Origin: Comamonas thiooxydans
GTDB taxonomy: Bacteria > Pseudomonadota > Gammaproteobacteria > Burkholderiales > Burkholderiaceae_C
DNA length: 44,750 nucleotides
Reading direction: 5' to 3'
Assembly: GCF_000964545.1 (NCBI RefSeq)
Contig: NZ_BBVD01000024.1
Location: 1 to 44,750, forward strand
Numbering within the stretch: position 1 is the first letter of the stretch; every line of letters starts with the position of its first letter. The notes beneath the pieces were generated by a model. That model made no database searches. It had not been told where the DNA came from and was given only the letters and a program-made list of their open reading frames with translations. This document shows, one piece after another, positions 1 to 8,530 of this stretch. The translations under genes were made by a program, and so were the position numbers.

Positions 1-1161
1 GTTGATGGTGATGGTGATGGTCTGAGTCGCTGTGCCGCCGTGGCCGTCTTCGACGGTCACGGTGATGGTGTCGGTGACCTTCTGACCTTCGGCCAGGGCC
101 TGGACCTTGGGATCGTCGTTGTTCAGCACATAGGTCCACTCGCCGTTCTGGTCGACCGAGAAGCTGCCGTACTGGCCCTTACCTTCGTTGCTGACGCTCC
201 AGCTGTGGGTATCGGTGATGTCGACATCGGCCACGTCGAGCTTGCCGGTGACCACCGACACGCCGTCTTCGGCCAAAGCGCCATCGGCCTTGCCGGTGAG
301 GGCGGGGTCGTCGTTGGTGCCAACGATGGTGACAGTCAATGTCGCAGAAGAACTGGCGCCGTCTTTATCGACCAGGGTATACGTAAAAGTTTCGACCAGG
401 GTCTCACCCACACCCAATGCCTGCACAGCATTCAAGCTGCTATCAAGCTGATAGCTATAGCTGCCATCGGAGTTGAGGGTAATCTTGCCGTACAGCCCTT
501 GATCTGCGCCGACCAGAACAACTCGATGCTCTGTGAGGACCCCTTCGCCCAATTTGTCGTTGGCGAGCACATTGCCTTGCAAGGCGGATACCGCATCTTC
601 GAAGATCACACCCGAATCAGCACTTGCCTGGGGAATGCTTGTGACAGGCTGAGGCGGCGTAACTTGATCCGTGTTGTCCGCCAAAACGCCCACCCCACTA
701 AAAAGTGGAAGGACGGTAGTCGCTGGTACAGGACGTCCATACTCCAGCGCCAGCGGCGACACTGCCTCAATGATGCTGGAAAGGCGCACAAAAGTGCTGC
801 CACCCTCGCTGCCGCCCGACAATGTGGCCGCCGTGGGATCCAGCTCATCGAACGGATCCTGGCCGGCATTGATGGCCGCAATGATCTGGTCAATCTGCGC
901 ATTCGCGGGGCTCGCCACAGCCGCCTCTTCCACGGTGGGCGGCTGAATCAGATCCGCAGTGAGATGCACATCCTGGTTCTCGCCCACCATCAGCGGTGGC
1001 TGACCGTCCGCCTGCAACTGCACGGTGCTACCGGAAGCCGTCACTATCTCGGCGTCGGCGGGGATACGCATGCCTTCACGGAGCACCGTCAGATTGCCAT
1101 CAGAACCACGCATCCAAGCCTGGCCAGTGAGTTTGGTAACGAGAACGGTTTGAGCTGCCAT
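1..1161 (-). CDS. Giant retention-module (LapA/RTX-type) biofilm adhesin, N-terminal 387 residues only
   Basis: This is the N-terminus of a large surface adhesin exported by a type I secretion system; the rest lies left of the window. Residues 1-70 form the retention-module beta fold seen in LapA-type proteins (MAAQTVLVTKLTGQAW..., then a VTASGSTVQL strand). An acidic helix region follows (about 87-108), then PTAAT at 109-113 where LapG-cleaved adhesins usually have a TAAG site, a Gly/Ser linker and TFVRL. From about residue 165 come cadherin-like/VCBS repeats (VLANDK, GTNDDPALTG, EDGHGGTATQ). ATG at 1161 is the first Met after in-frame stops, but its ribosome binding site is weak. It is co-oriented with the secretion genes at 1419-7616 but separated by a terminator, so it probably has its own promoter in 1162-1314. 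Family call is secure; substrate and adhesive target are unknown. Confidence 0.85.
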   Translation of the reverse strand, partial: MAAQTVLVTKLTGQAWMRGSDGNLTVLREGMRIPADAEIVTASGSTVQLQADGQPPLMVGENQDVHLTADLIQPPTVEEAAVASPANAQIDQIIAAINAGQDPFDELDPTAATLSGGSEGGSTFVRLSSIIEAVSPLALEYGRPVPATTVLPLFSGVGVLADNTDQVTPPQPVTSIPQASADSGVIFEDAVSALQGNVLANDKLGEGVLTEHRVVLVGADQGLYGKITLNSDGSYSYQLDSSLNAVQALGVGETLVETFTYTLVDKDGASSSATLTVTIVGTNDDPALTGKADGALAEDGVSVVTGKLDVADVDITDTHSWSVSNEGKGQYGSFSVDQNGEWTYVLNNDDPKVQALAEGQKVTDTITVTVEDGHGGTATQTITITIN

Positions 1162-1314
1162 GAGGGTCTGCCTATCCAGTCAGATTAAAAAGTGAAGGTG
1201 CACAAAGGCACCTCTCCAATATTTCAGCTGAATGGTAGAAGCCAAGGCCCCACAGCACTATTGGCGCCAAAGCCAATCGGGATCTGTTTTATTCGATCTC
1301 TGCTGCTGTAAATC

Positions 1315-1355
1315 AAAAAAGCCTGAAGCCTGCATATTGCAGGCTTCAGGCTTTT
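1315..1355 (-). terminator. Rho-independent terminator after the luxR-type gene
   Basis: A perfect 14-bp stem (arms 1321-1334 and 1338-1351, GCCTGAAGCCTGCA and its complement) with a 3-nt loop. It is followed on the minus strand by six T (plus-strand A 1315-1320), and there are four T on the other side, so it could work both ways. It ends the transcript of the secretion operon before the adhesin gene. Confidence 0.85.
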
Positions 1356-1418
1356 CAGCAACAGGCACTCCAGAGGAAAGAGGTGACTATGTATTCATCA
1401 GTAACCCAAAAATCAGGT

Positions 1419-2057
1419 TCAAGCCAGTTGCTTGCGCCCGATACCGTGGACCTTCAGGGTCAGCGCCAGCCGATCCTGTACCTGCAGCTTTTCAAAAACC
1501 GCAGACAGATGGGCGCGCACGGTACGTTCGCTGATGGACATGCGTTCGGCGATCTCCGCATTGCTGTCACCCAGCGATGCATAGCGGGCAACCTCCTGCT
1601 CTCGTGCAGACAATGGTTCGGCCCAGTCCGACTCATACTCAGGCAGACGGGCATCCACATCGCGCAACAAGCGCTGCAACAGAGAACGTCCAAGCCAGAT
1701 GTTGCCGCCGGCCATGCTTTGCAGCATCCGTGCCAGCACCTCCGGGCTCGATTGCGCATGGGCGTAGCCCGATGCTCCGCGGGACAGCAGGTTTCGACCC
1801 TCCTCATCGCTGGGGCGGTTGCTGAGAACCAGAACCTGAAGATCCTTCAGCAGCTCAATCCAGCGGGCCGCAGTCGACTCGGGCAAGGATGGCAGGGCTG
1901 CATCCAGCACCACCACGGTACGACCTTGCTGCTTCCAACGTTGCAAATCGGCCAGGCTCTGGCCGCGCGCAGGCATCCACTGAGGGCCTGCGATCTGCTG
2001 CCATTCCTGCCACAGCGTGGCATCCTGAGTCAGCATCAATACAGGCAAGGCATTCAT
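1419..2057 (-). CDS. LuxR-family response regulator with degenerate receiver domain
   Basis: A 212-aa regulator with a receiver-like N-terminal half and a C-terminal LuxR/NarL helix-turn-helix (about residues 147-205, LSAREQEVARYASLG then SERTVRAHLSAVFEKL). In the receiver, D52 (VVVLDAAL) sits at the phosphoacceptor position. The acidic pair near the N-terminus is replaced by T10-Q11, and the usual lysine after GxxGY is missing (GASGYAHA, residues 94-101), so ordinary phosphorylation control is doubtful. ATG at 2057 is chosen because AAAGGA lies 5 nt upstream; a longer reading to 2087 has no such site. It follows the hlyD-like gene by 33 bp and probably shares its transcript. By position it probably controls the secretion genes or the adhesin; no histidine kinase is nearby. 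Confidence 0.8.
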   Translation of the reverse strand: MNALPVLMLTQDATLWQEWQQIAGPQWMPARGQSLADLQRWKQQGRTVVVLDAALPSLPESTAARWIELLKDLQVLVLSNRPSDEEGRNLLSRGASGYAHAQSSPEVLARMLQSMAGGNIWLGRSLLQRLLRDVDARLPEYESDWAEPLSAREQEVARYASLGDSNAEIAERMSISERTVRAHLSAVFEKLQVQDRLALTLKVHGIGRKQLA

Positions 2058-2090
2058 AGAGTTCCTTTGTAATTGTTGGCGATCCATGAA

Positions 2091-3503
2091 CTAACGTTCG
2101 ATCAATGCATTGGACTTGGCACGCAGAATCGGCTTGAGCAGATAGTGCATCAAGGTGCGCTTGCCCGTGAGGATATGCACCTCGGCCTGCATACCGGGAA
2201 TGATGGGGCGCGAGTCATCGCCCACGTGAGCCTTCTCCGTGCGCACCTTCACGACATAAAAGGAGTTCCCCTTTTCGTCGGTAACGGTGTTGGCACCGAT
2301 CTGCTCCAGCTTCCCCTGCAGGCCTCCATAGATGGCAAAGTCATAGGCCGTGAACTTCACTTCGGCCTGCTGACCAAAATGCAGGAAGCCGATATCGCGT
2401 GGATTGATCTGCACTTCCATCAACAAGGTGTCATCCAGCGGCACGATGTCCAGGATGTCCTTGCCCGGCTGCACAACACCGCCGACGGTATTCGCCATCA
2501 AGGTGTTGACCGTGCCGCGCACGGGCGAGCGCACTTCGGCCAGCTTGACGCGATCCTCCAGCGCCACCTTGCCTTGCTCCAGGGTGCCCAGTTTGGCCTG
2601 GGTTTCCGAGAGCTCGGAGCGAGACTGATTGCGCATATTCAGCTCCGACTCCTGAATCTTGCGCTCCGCCTCCTGAATCGCAGCCTGAATGCGCCCGATC
2701 TGCGCACCGGCCGCCTTGGCCTCGCCACAGAAGCGAGCCACATCACGTTGCAGGCGCAGCAAATCCACTTCGGACACTGCTCCACTCTTGAGCAAGGGGC
2801 GAGTCACCGAAAGCTCTTCGGACGTCAAGCTGCAACTGGAGGAAGCCTGGTCACGGTTGGCCTGGGTTTCGCGCAGCTCCTGCTGACGTTGGCGCAACTG
2901 GTCACGCGCAATATTGACGTTGGTGTTGAGCTCCTGGGAGCGGCTCTCCCACATGCGCCGCTCCATCTCCACCAACTGAGGCGCCAGAGCCTGCACATCT
3001 TCCGGAGCCTTGAAAGGCTCGCCCGATGCCAGGGCCTGAAGACGCGCGGCCTTGGCCTTCAATGCCAGAAGTTCGGCCTTGTTCTCGCCCAGGGACGAAC
3101 TGTAGCGCGTTGGATCGATGCGCAAGATGACCTGACCCTGCTCCACATGCTCACCGGGGTGCACCAGAATTTCCTTGACGATGCCGCCATCCAGGCTCTG
3201 CACCACCTGAACCTGACGCGAAGGAACCACCTTGCCCTGGCCTCGCACCACTTCATCAATGCGACCCAGGCAAGCCCATAGCAGCAGAACCACCACGGTG
3301 ACCAGAGATACCCATATCAACAGACGCGAACCACGCGCCTGCTGCTGCCCTGCAGCCCACTGCGCATCGGCCTTGAGGTCATCCGGCTGATGCGTTCCGA
3401 CAACCTCGCTGCCGTCAAGCAGCCATCGCTCCAGTCGCGTCCAGCGCGTCTTGAGCGCATCCTTGAAGCGCGACGGCTTTTTTTGAGGTTTGGACTCGCT
3501 CAT
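2091..3503 (-). CDS. Type I secretion membrane-fusion protein (HlyD/LapC-like)
   Basis: A 470-aa periplasmic adaptor that links the inner-membrane ABC transporter to the TolC-like outer-membrane channel. It has a cytoplasmic N-terminus rich in Lys/Arg, one membrane helix at about 60-80 (LLIWVSLVTVVVLLLW), a split lipoyl/barrel-sandwich domain (GQGKVVPSRQVQVVQSLDGG near 90-115), a long coiled-coil region of about 160-320 rich in Glu, Gln and Arg, then the beta-barrel part with VRSPVRGTVN and VPLDDTLLMEVQINPRDIGF. Its ATG overlaps the stop of the ABC gene (ATGA), a sign of translational coupling. Length is normal for HlyD proteins of adhesin systems. LapC is the best functional analogue, inferred from the adjacent adhesin. 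Confidence 0.93.
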   Translation of the reverse strand: MSESKPQKKPSRFKDALKTRWTRLERWLLDGSEVVGTHQPDDLKADAQWAAGQQQARGSRLLIWVSLVTVVVLLLWACLGRIDEVVRGQGKVVPSRQVQVVQSLDGGIVKEILVHPGEHVEQGQVILRIDPTRYSSSLGENKAELLALKAKAARLQALASGEPFKAPEDVQALAPQLVEMERRMWESRSQELNTNVNIARDQLRQRQQELRETQANRDQASSSCSLTSEELSVTRPLLKSGAVSEVDLLRLQRDVARFCGEAKAAGAQIGRIQAAIQEAERKIQESELNMRNQSRSELSETQAKLGTLEQGKVALEDRVKLAEVRSPVRGTVNTLMANTVGGVVQPGKDILDIVPLDDTLLMEVQINPRDIGFLHFGQQAEVKFTAYDFAIYGGLQGKLEQIGANTVTDEKGNSFYVVKVRTEKAHVGDDSRPIIPGMQAEVHILTGKRTLMHYLLKPILRAKSNALIER

Positions 3504-5806
3504 GCTCGCCCTCCTACTCCACCAATCCGCCCTTGCTTCAGGGCCTCGATCACCTGATCCTTGGCTCCATCGGCAACAATTCTGCCGCCGTCAATCACGA
3601 TCAGCCGGTCAACCAAGGTCAACAAGGCCGTGCGATGAGTGACCAGCAAAATGGTCTTGCCCTGGGAGGCCTCTTCCAGACGACGTTTGAGCTGTGCCTC
3701 GCTCTGGTTGTCCAGATTGCTGCTGGGCTCATCCAGCAACAATATGGCCGGGTCGTTGATCAAGGCACGAGCGACAGCAATGGATTGGCGCTGGCCGCCA
3801 GAAAGTGACTCGCCCCGCTCGCCAACCAACATGTCGTAGCCCTTGGGATTGCGCGCCGCGAAATCATCCACACCCGCAATGCGTGCCGCATGCAGCATGT
3901 CTGTCTCATCCGCGAATGGCGCACCCACCAGCAGGTTGTGCTTCAAACTGCCATAGAACAGCATCGGGTCCTGCGGCACATGCCCGATGGCCCGACGCAG
4001 ATCCACCGGGTCTATCTGACGGGCATCCATACCATCGATCAGAACCGAGCCTTCACTGGGCTGATACAGACCCAGGACCAGCTTTTCAAGCGTGGTCTTG
4101 CCCGAGCCGATACGCCCAATGATGCCAACCCGCTCGCCGGGTCGGAGCGAAAAGCTCACTCCCGAAAGACTGGCCTGCTCGCTTCCCGGATAGCTGAAGC
4201 TGACATTGCGAAACTCGATGGCGCCACGCAGATCCGGACGTGAGACGAATTCGCGCTCAGCTTCATGTTCGACCGGCATCTTCATGTAGTTGTCAATGGA
4301 ATTGAGCGAGGTGCGCGCATTGTGAAACTGCATCATCAGCCCCGCCACCTGACCAAAGGGTGCCAGACAGCGCCCCGCAATCATGGAGGCTGCAATGATG
4401 CCGCCCATGGAGAGCGCCGCATCCTGCACCTGGTACACGCCGATGACGACCACAGCTATGGTGACCAGTTGCTGCAAGGTCTGAACGAAGTTCACCGTAC
4501 CGGACGAGATGAACTTGATCTTGCCCCCCATATAGGCAATGTACTGAGTGGAGCTCTCCCACAGACGCTGCACTCCGCTTTGGGCATTGAGCGTCTTGAC
4601 CGCCTCCAGATTGGTCAGCGACTCCACGAGCAGCGCGTTGCGCTGAGACGAAGCCTGAAAGGTCTTGAGCGTCAGACTCTCCATGCGTGCCTGGGCCCAG
4701 AAGGAAACCAGCAAGATCGCGGCAATCGCCACCACAGGCGGAATCAGCATCCAGGGCGAAACCCATGCAATCGCCACCAGAAACAGAAGCACAAAAGGCA
4801 GATCCACCAAGGTCGTGAGACTTGCAGACGCAATGAAGTCACGAACCGACTCAAACGAGCGCAGATTGGCCGCAAACGAACCGACGGATGCGGGTCGGCT
4901 CTCCATGCGCAAGTCCAGAACGCGCTCCATGATCTGCGCGGACAGCTGCACATCCACACGCTTGCTCGCGGCATCCACAACATAGGCACGCGTCGTCGTC
5001 AGCACAAAGTTGAAGATCAGCACCAAAGAAATTCCGATAGCCAACACCCACAATGTTTCCACCGCGTTGTTGGGCACCACCCGGTCATACACGTTCATGC
5101 TGAACAAGGGCATTGCCAGTGCGAAGACATTGATGAGTACGGCTGCCAGCAAGGCATCGCGGTACAGGCGCCGATTCTCCAGGATCACCGCCCAGAACCA
5201 GTGACTGCTGCGAGGCTCCATGCCTTGCTGCACGGAGCGCGGCTCGAAGCGGAACTGCGGACGCACAAAGCACATCAGCCCCGCGTAGTCCTGCAGCAAA
5301 GCCTGGGCCTCTACCTCGACCGGACTCTCCGACTCCGGATACTGCAACAGGAAGCGACCGCTCTCCAGCGCTCTGAGCAGCAGACAGGCACGGTCTCCAT
5401 GGAGAATCAGAATTGCCGGCAGCAAGCCCTGAGGAACATCGTCAAGACCGCGCTGCACGATACGCGTGCTGAACTGCGCGCGAGCCGCAGCCCGAGCCAG
5501 CAATGAAGGCGTCAGGCGCTGATCCACCAACGGCAGACCATTGCTCAGTGCCTGCGCGGTGTAGGGCTTGCCATGCAGGTTGGTGAGCTGCACCAGGCAA
5601 TCCAGCAAGGGATCCGCATGGGTCTCATGGGCCGGCATGCGCCAGTCCCCCGCCGGTGCATGCGCCGAGCTTCGCGCCCCCAGAAAGGCCGGGCCGGCCT
5701 GCTCCGCCGCTGCCGCGGCATCCGGCAAAGAACCTTGCCCGGCCTTCTGAGTCGCATCCGTACCGTTGCTCGATGCCAATGAAGGCTCAAAGTCTGGTCT
5801 GGTCAT
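3500..5806 (-). CDS. Type I secretion ABC transporter, permease-ATPase fusion (LapB-like)
   Basis: A 768-aa exporter of the adhesin. An N-terminal C39-peptidase-like domain (about 70-195, DPLLDCLVQLTNLHGKPYTAQALSNG) is expected to bind substrate without cleaving it, as in other LapB/HlyB-type proteins. The membrane domain spans about 215-490. The ATPase domain (about 505-768) has Walker A GRIGSGKTT, the signature LSGGQ, Walker B AILLLDEPSS and the switch His in LLVTHRTAL. The open frame can also start at TTG 5815, but ATG 5806 (MTRPDFEPS) is the first Met; neither has a strong ribosome binding site. It follows the 82-aa gene by about 15 bp and overlaps the hlyD-like gene by 4 bp. All ATPase motifs are intact. 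Confidence 0.93.
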   Translation of the reverse strand: MTRPDFEPSLASSNGTDATQKAGQGSLPDAAAAAEQAGPAFLGARSSAHAPAGDWRMPAHETHADPLLDCLVQLTNLHGKPYTAQALSNGLPLVDQRLTPSLLARAAARAQFSTRIVQRGLDDVPQGLLPAILILHGDRACLLLRALESGRFLLQYPESESPVEVEAQALLQDYAGLMCFVRPQFRFEPRSVQQGMEPRSSHWFWAVILENRRLYRDALLAAVLINVFALAMPLFSMNVYDRVVPNNAVETLWVLAIGISLVLIFNFVLTTTRAYVVDAASKRVDVQLSAQIMERVLDLRMESRPASVGSFAANLRSFESVRDFIASASLTTLVDLPFVLLFLVAIAWVSPWMLIPPVVAIAAILLVSFWAQARMESLTLKTFQASSQRNALLVESLTNLEAVKTLNAQSGVQRLWESSTQYIAYMGGKIKFISSGTVNFVQTLQQLVTIAVVVIGVYQVQDAALSMGGIIAASMIAGRCLAPFGQVAGLMMQFHNARTSLNSIDNYMKMPVEHEAEREFVSRPDLRGAIEFRNVSFSYPGSEQASLSGVSFSLRPGERVGIIGRIGSGKTTLEKLVLGLYQPSEGSVLIDGMDARQIDPVDLRRAIGHVPQDPMLFYGSLKHNLLVGAPFADETDMLHAARIAGVDDFAARNPKGYDMLVGERGESLSGGQRQSIAVARALINDPAILLLDEPSSNLDNQSEAQLKRRLEEASQGKTILLVTHRTALLTLVDRLIVIDGGRIVADGAKDQVIEALKQGRIGGVGGRA

Positions 5807-5820
5807 CTTCAACAATCAAC

Positions 5821-6066
5821 CTATAAAAGCTCTTCGTCATCATCAATCAAGTCCAGCGAATTACGCATACGCTGGCGCGCCTGCTTGCGCTGGTTCAGCT
5901 TCTCCAGCGCCTGCGGCGGAAGATCCGTCAAGCGCAAAGCCCCATTGGCAAGCAAGGCGTCAATCAAGTCCTCGAGAACGCGGATGAAATCCGCATCCAG
6001 TGCCGACAATTCCTGCCGGGAGGACTGCTCCGACGGTGGTGAATCGCTTTTATCCATCTTGTTCAT
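5821..6066 (-). CDS. Small conserved protein between TolC-like and ABC genes
   Basis: An 81-82 aa acidic, helix-rich, soluble protein. The core reads DADFIRVLEDLIDALLANG, then ALRLTDLPPQALEKLNQRK and an acidic end (LIDDDEELL). This pattern matches, from memory, the C-terminal half of a proteobacterial family often labelled tryptophan synthase subunit beta-like, which has no proven enzymatic role; the N-terminal half of that family is absent here. The start is ATG 6066 after GGGAG (a TTG at 6069 and an ATG at 6057 are also possible). It lies 38 bp after the TolC-like gene and about 15 bp before the ABC gene, so it is almost certainly in the secretion operon. Function unknown; an accessory or coupling role in adhesin secretion is inference only. 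Confidence 0.75.
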   Translation of the reverse strand: MNKMDKSDSPPSEQSSRQELSALDADFIRVLEDLIDALLANGALRLTDLPPQALEKLNQRKQARQRMRNSLDLIDDDEELL

Positions 6067-6104
6067 CAACTCCCACTAAAAGCTGCGCCAGGCGCCACCA
6101 GCTA

Positions 6105-7616
6105 TCACTGACGGCCCGCCGCACCAGATGCCGGGGCTTGGGCTGGAGCCCCCAGATCAACCGCTGCGCTGGCAGGCACAGGCGTCAGATTGCTGGTGTC
6201 CGGCACCGAGGATTTGCAGCTACGCAGCAGATCATCCGGCAAGTTCAGCGCCTGCTGCTCATCCGGGCGGCTGTCGTCATGCGGCTGCGCGAGCCCCAGC
6301 ACAGGCAGAATCTGGCTGGACAAAGTCAGCCACTGGTACTCGGCCTTTTTCAGGTCATATTGAGCGTTGACCAGAGCGCGCTGGGCATCGAACAGCTCGT
6401 TTTCCGTATTGAGCAGATCCAGCAGCGAACGCTGACCGATCTTGAATTGCTGCTGATACGCCACGCGGACCTTGGCCGTGGAAAGAACATGCTCACGCAG
6501 GAACGGCGTTTGCTGACGCAGGCGGGCCATGTTGTTCCAGGTAATCGACAGCTCCTGCTGGATGTTGCGGCAGGTGTAATCGCGCACATCCTGTGCGGCA
6601 TAGCCCTGAGCAATCGTCTGACGCAGGCGTGCCTCGTCCGCACCACCGCGATACAGGTTGTAAGTCAGCATCAGCTGCACTCGCGAACTTTGCACATCCC
6701 AGTAGGCCGGCGAGTTCTGATCACGATCACGCCCCGTGGACGCCAGCAGCTCGAGCTTGGGCATATGTGCCCCCTTGGCAGCCTTCTGACCGGCCTCTGC
6801 CGCTTGCACCAGAGCCTGCTTGGACAATAGCAGCGGACTCGCGCGCAGCGACTCGCCGAAATCCTTGGCCACCCCGGAAGCAGGCAGCTTGGCACTCACA
6901 TCGGGCACCGGGTCCAGCGTGGCCGCAGGATACTCACCCACCACGCGGCGGTAGCGCTGCAGCACATCGTTGAGGTTGTTGCTCTCGGTCATCAGATTGG
7001 TCTGCGCCAGCGACAGACGTCCACTTGCCTGCTCCAGATCAACACCGCGGCCTACGCCGGACTGCTGGCGCTCACGCAACTGCCCCAGCGTCACCTGGTG
7101 GGTGCCGAAATTCTCACGGGCCAGCTTTTCCATTTCGCGATAACGCTGCACATCCAGATAGGCGGCAACAACATCATTGGCCAAATTTTCAGTGGTGGCG
7201 CGCAGGTCGTAGAACTTGGCCAGCTTCTCAAAGCCCAACTGACGGATATTGCTGCTAGTGGTGAAGCCATCAAAGATCAGCTGACGCAACTGCAGGTTCC
7301 AGCCCGGACGGTTCCAGTTCTGCGATGGAGCATCCTGGATATGGCTGCGCCACTCGCGACCGACCCAACCTTGCGCGGTGACTTGCGGACGCCAACCTCC
7401 CCGGGCCACGTTCTGACCTTCAGCGGACGAGCTGAAATCCTGAAAGCGCGCCTGCACTTCGGGATGAGTCATCAGTGCCTGCTCGACCACCTTTTGCAGT
7501 GCAACACCCTGCTCGTTGGCTTGTTGCGCATTCATGGTCGTCTGGGCCATACCCCCCATGGCCCACGAGGCCACACCCAGAGTGGCTACCACTTGTGCAA
7601 TCTGACTGAATTTCAT
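6105..7616 (-). CDS. TolC-family outer-membrane channel (LapE-like)
   Basis: A 503-aa outer-membrane efflux protein giving the adhesin its exit duct. Residues 1-25 are a signal peptide (MKFSQIAQVVATLGVASWAMGGMAQ). The body has the two tandem outer-membrane-efflux repeats: LEQASGRLSLAQTNLMTESNNL in the first half, then YNLYRGGADEARLRQT and FKIGQRSLLDLLNTENELFDAQRALV, the typical alpha-barrel signatures. A Pro/Ala-rich tail ends the protein. ATG 7616 is chosen because AGAGGGA lies 6 nt upstream and it starts the signal peptide; the open frame extends to 7649 without support. It is the first gene of the apparent operon 7616-1419. Confidence 0.92.
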   Translation of the reverse strand: MKFSQIAQVVATLGVASWAMGGMAQTTMNAQQANEQGVALQKVVEQALMTHPEVQARFQDFSSSAEGQNVARGGWRPQVTAQGWVGREWRSHIQDAPSQNWNRPGWNLQLRQLIFDGFTTSSNIRQLGFEKLAKFYDLRATTENLANDVVAAYLDVQRYREMEKLARENFGTHQVTLGQLRERQQSGVGRGVDLEQASGRLSLAQTNLMTESNNLNDVLQRYRRVVGEYPAATLDPVPDVSAKLPASGVAKDFGESLRASPLLLSKQALVQAAEAGQKAAKGAHMPKLELLASTGRDRDQNSPAYWDVQSSRVQLMLTYNLYRGGADEARLRQTIAQGYAAQDVRDYTCRNIQQELSITWNNMARLRQQTPFLREHVLSTAKVRVAYQQQFKIGQRSLLDLLNTENELFDAQRALVNAQYDLKKAEYQWLTLSSQILPVLGLAQPHDDSRPDEQQALNLPDDLLRSCKSSVPDTSNLTPVPASAAVDLGAPAQAPASGAAGRQ

Positions 7617-8382
7617 TGTTATCCCTCTTGTTTGACTCCGACCGGGCAATGCGATGCCTACCCCGCCAACTAATTGGCGAGAGCAATCGGTGCGACTTCT
7701 ACAAATCGTTCCCGCGGAAGCTGGTTGTTAATGTGGATCGGCTCGCTGCTGCCCGAAAAGGCATTGCATACGGCCTCAGAACTCGCAAAATGGAATTCTG
7801 TAACTCTCGTGCTCACAGCCTTTGGCGTCATGCCAGTACCGCACAGGAGACTGACGGTCAGGTCAAGCTTGTTGCCTGATCGACAAAACTCACTATTTTT
7901 GCTTGACGAGCCACCATTCAGCAGTGGTACAGGGATGACATCGCCAATCCCTTGGCCAAACAAATCGCGCGGACAGGCTGTGGAGCGTCTATCGGCTAGA
8001 CACAGCGCATTTGGAGATGTTCCTTTCCACGATAGCAAGGCGGAGCCTCCGGTTTCCGGCCGGTGTTCTTGACGCATAACCCTGCATGCGAAGCCGTGCG
8101 TTGATGGCAGATCTCCTGGCAACACCATCAAACAAATGGATTCAATTGCAAATCTAGCACAAGGCATGCAATGATTTGTTTCAAAAAACCACTCAACCAA
8201 CCGAACTTCGATTTTTTTGCCGGGAATTGGCAATTCTTTTCATTCCTTCTTTATATCAAAGAAATTAAGAATCAATACCGCTTCCAGCACCGCAACCATA
8301 GCGGCGCATGCGTTGCAAAGTGAAATCAGCCCACATCCAAAGTCGTAATCGAACAATTGACAATGAATTGATCCGAAATAGA
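7617..8382. other. About 770 bp without a convincing gene, upstream of the secretion operon
   Basis: Open frames occur on both strands (for example 7670-8233 minus, 187 codons), but none has a good ribosome binding site, recognisable domain or the codon use of neighbouring genes. The stretch is more AT-rich than its surroundings, especially 8140-8370. A short palindrome, CGCCAA-N4-TTGGCG (7664-7679), lies about 50 bp before the TolC-like start. The likeliest content is the promoter and a long leader of the secretion operon; a small RNA or decayed gene is possible. Confidence 0.5.
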
Positions 8383-8416
8383 AAAAGGGCTTCTGACTGA
8401 ATAGTCAGAAGCCCTT
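8382..8416 (-). terminator. Terminator of tRNA-Pro
   Basis: A 14-bp perfect stem (arms 8385-8398 and 8403-8416, AAGGGCTTCTGACT) with a GAAT loop and a T run on the minus strand, placed just after the tRNA 3' end. Confidence 0.85.
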
Positions 8417-8423
8417 GTCTAAT

Positions 8424-8500
8424 TGGTCGGAATGGCGGGATTCGAACTCGCGACCCCTTGCACCCCATGCAAGTGCGCTACCAGGCTGCGCTACATTCCG
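8424..8500 (-). tRNA. tRNA-Pro (anticodon GGG)
   Basis: Read on the minus strand, a 77-nt cloverleaf: acceptor CGGAATG pairing with CATTCCG, D arm with GCGCAGCCTGGTAGCGC, anticodon stem CTTGC/GCAAG around the loop ATGGGGT (anticodon GGG), T arm with GGTTCGAATCC-like GAGTTCGAATC, discriminator A and an encoded CCA (8424-8426). The position next to merR-ihfA-pheT matches the gene order seen in many beta- and gammaproteobacteria. Confidence 0.97.
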
Positions 8501-8530
8501 AAGACTTGAATTATACACAGAAATTCGACA

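Noticed and set aside
40..1188. 382-codon plus-strand frame over the adhesin gene
   Set aside because: It is the antisense shadow of the minus-strand retention-module/VCBS protein, which has clear family features.
7670..8233. 187-codon minus-strand frame upstream of the TolC-like gene
   Set aside because: No ribosome binding site, no domain I recognise, many Cys/Pro/Ser in a random-looking pattern and an overlapping plus-strand frame of similar quality; treated as non-coding.
8424..8500. tRNA-Pro as the attachment site of an integrated element
   Set aside because: No integrase gene and no repeated tRNA 3' end were found nearby; the surroundings are conserved core genes.
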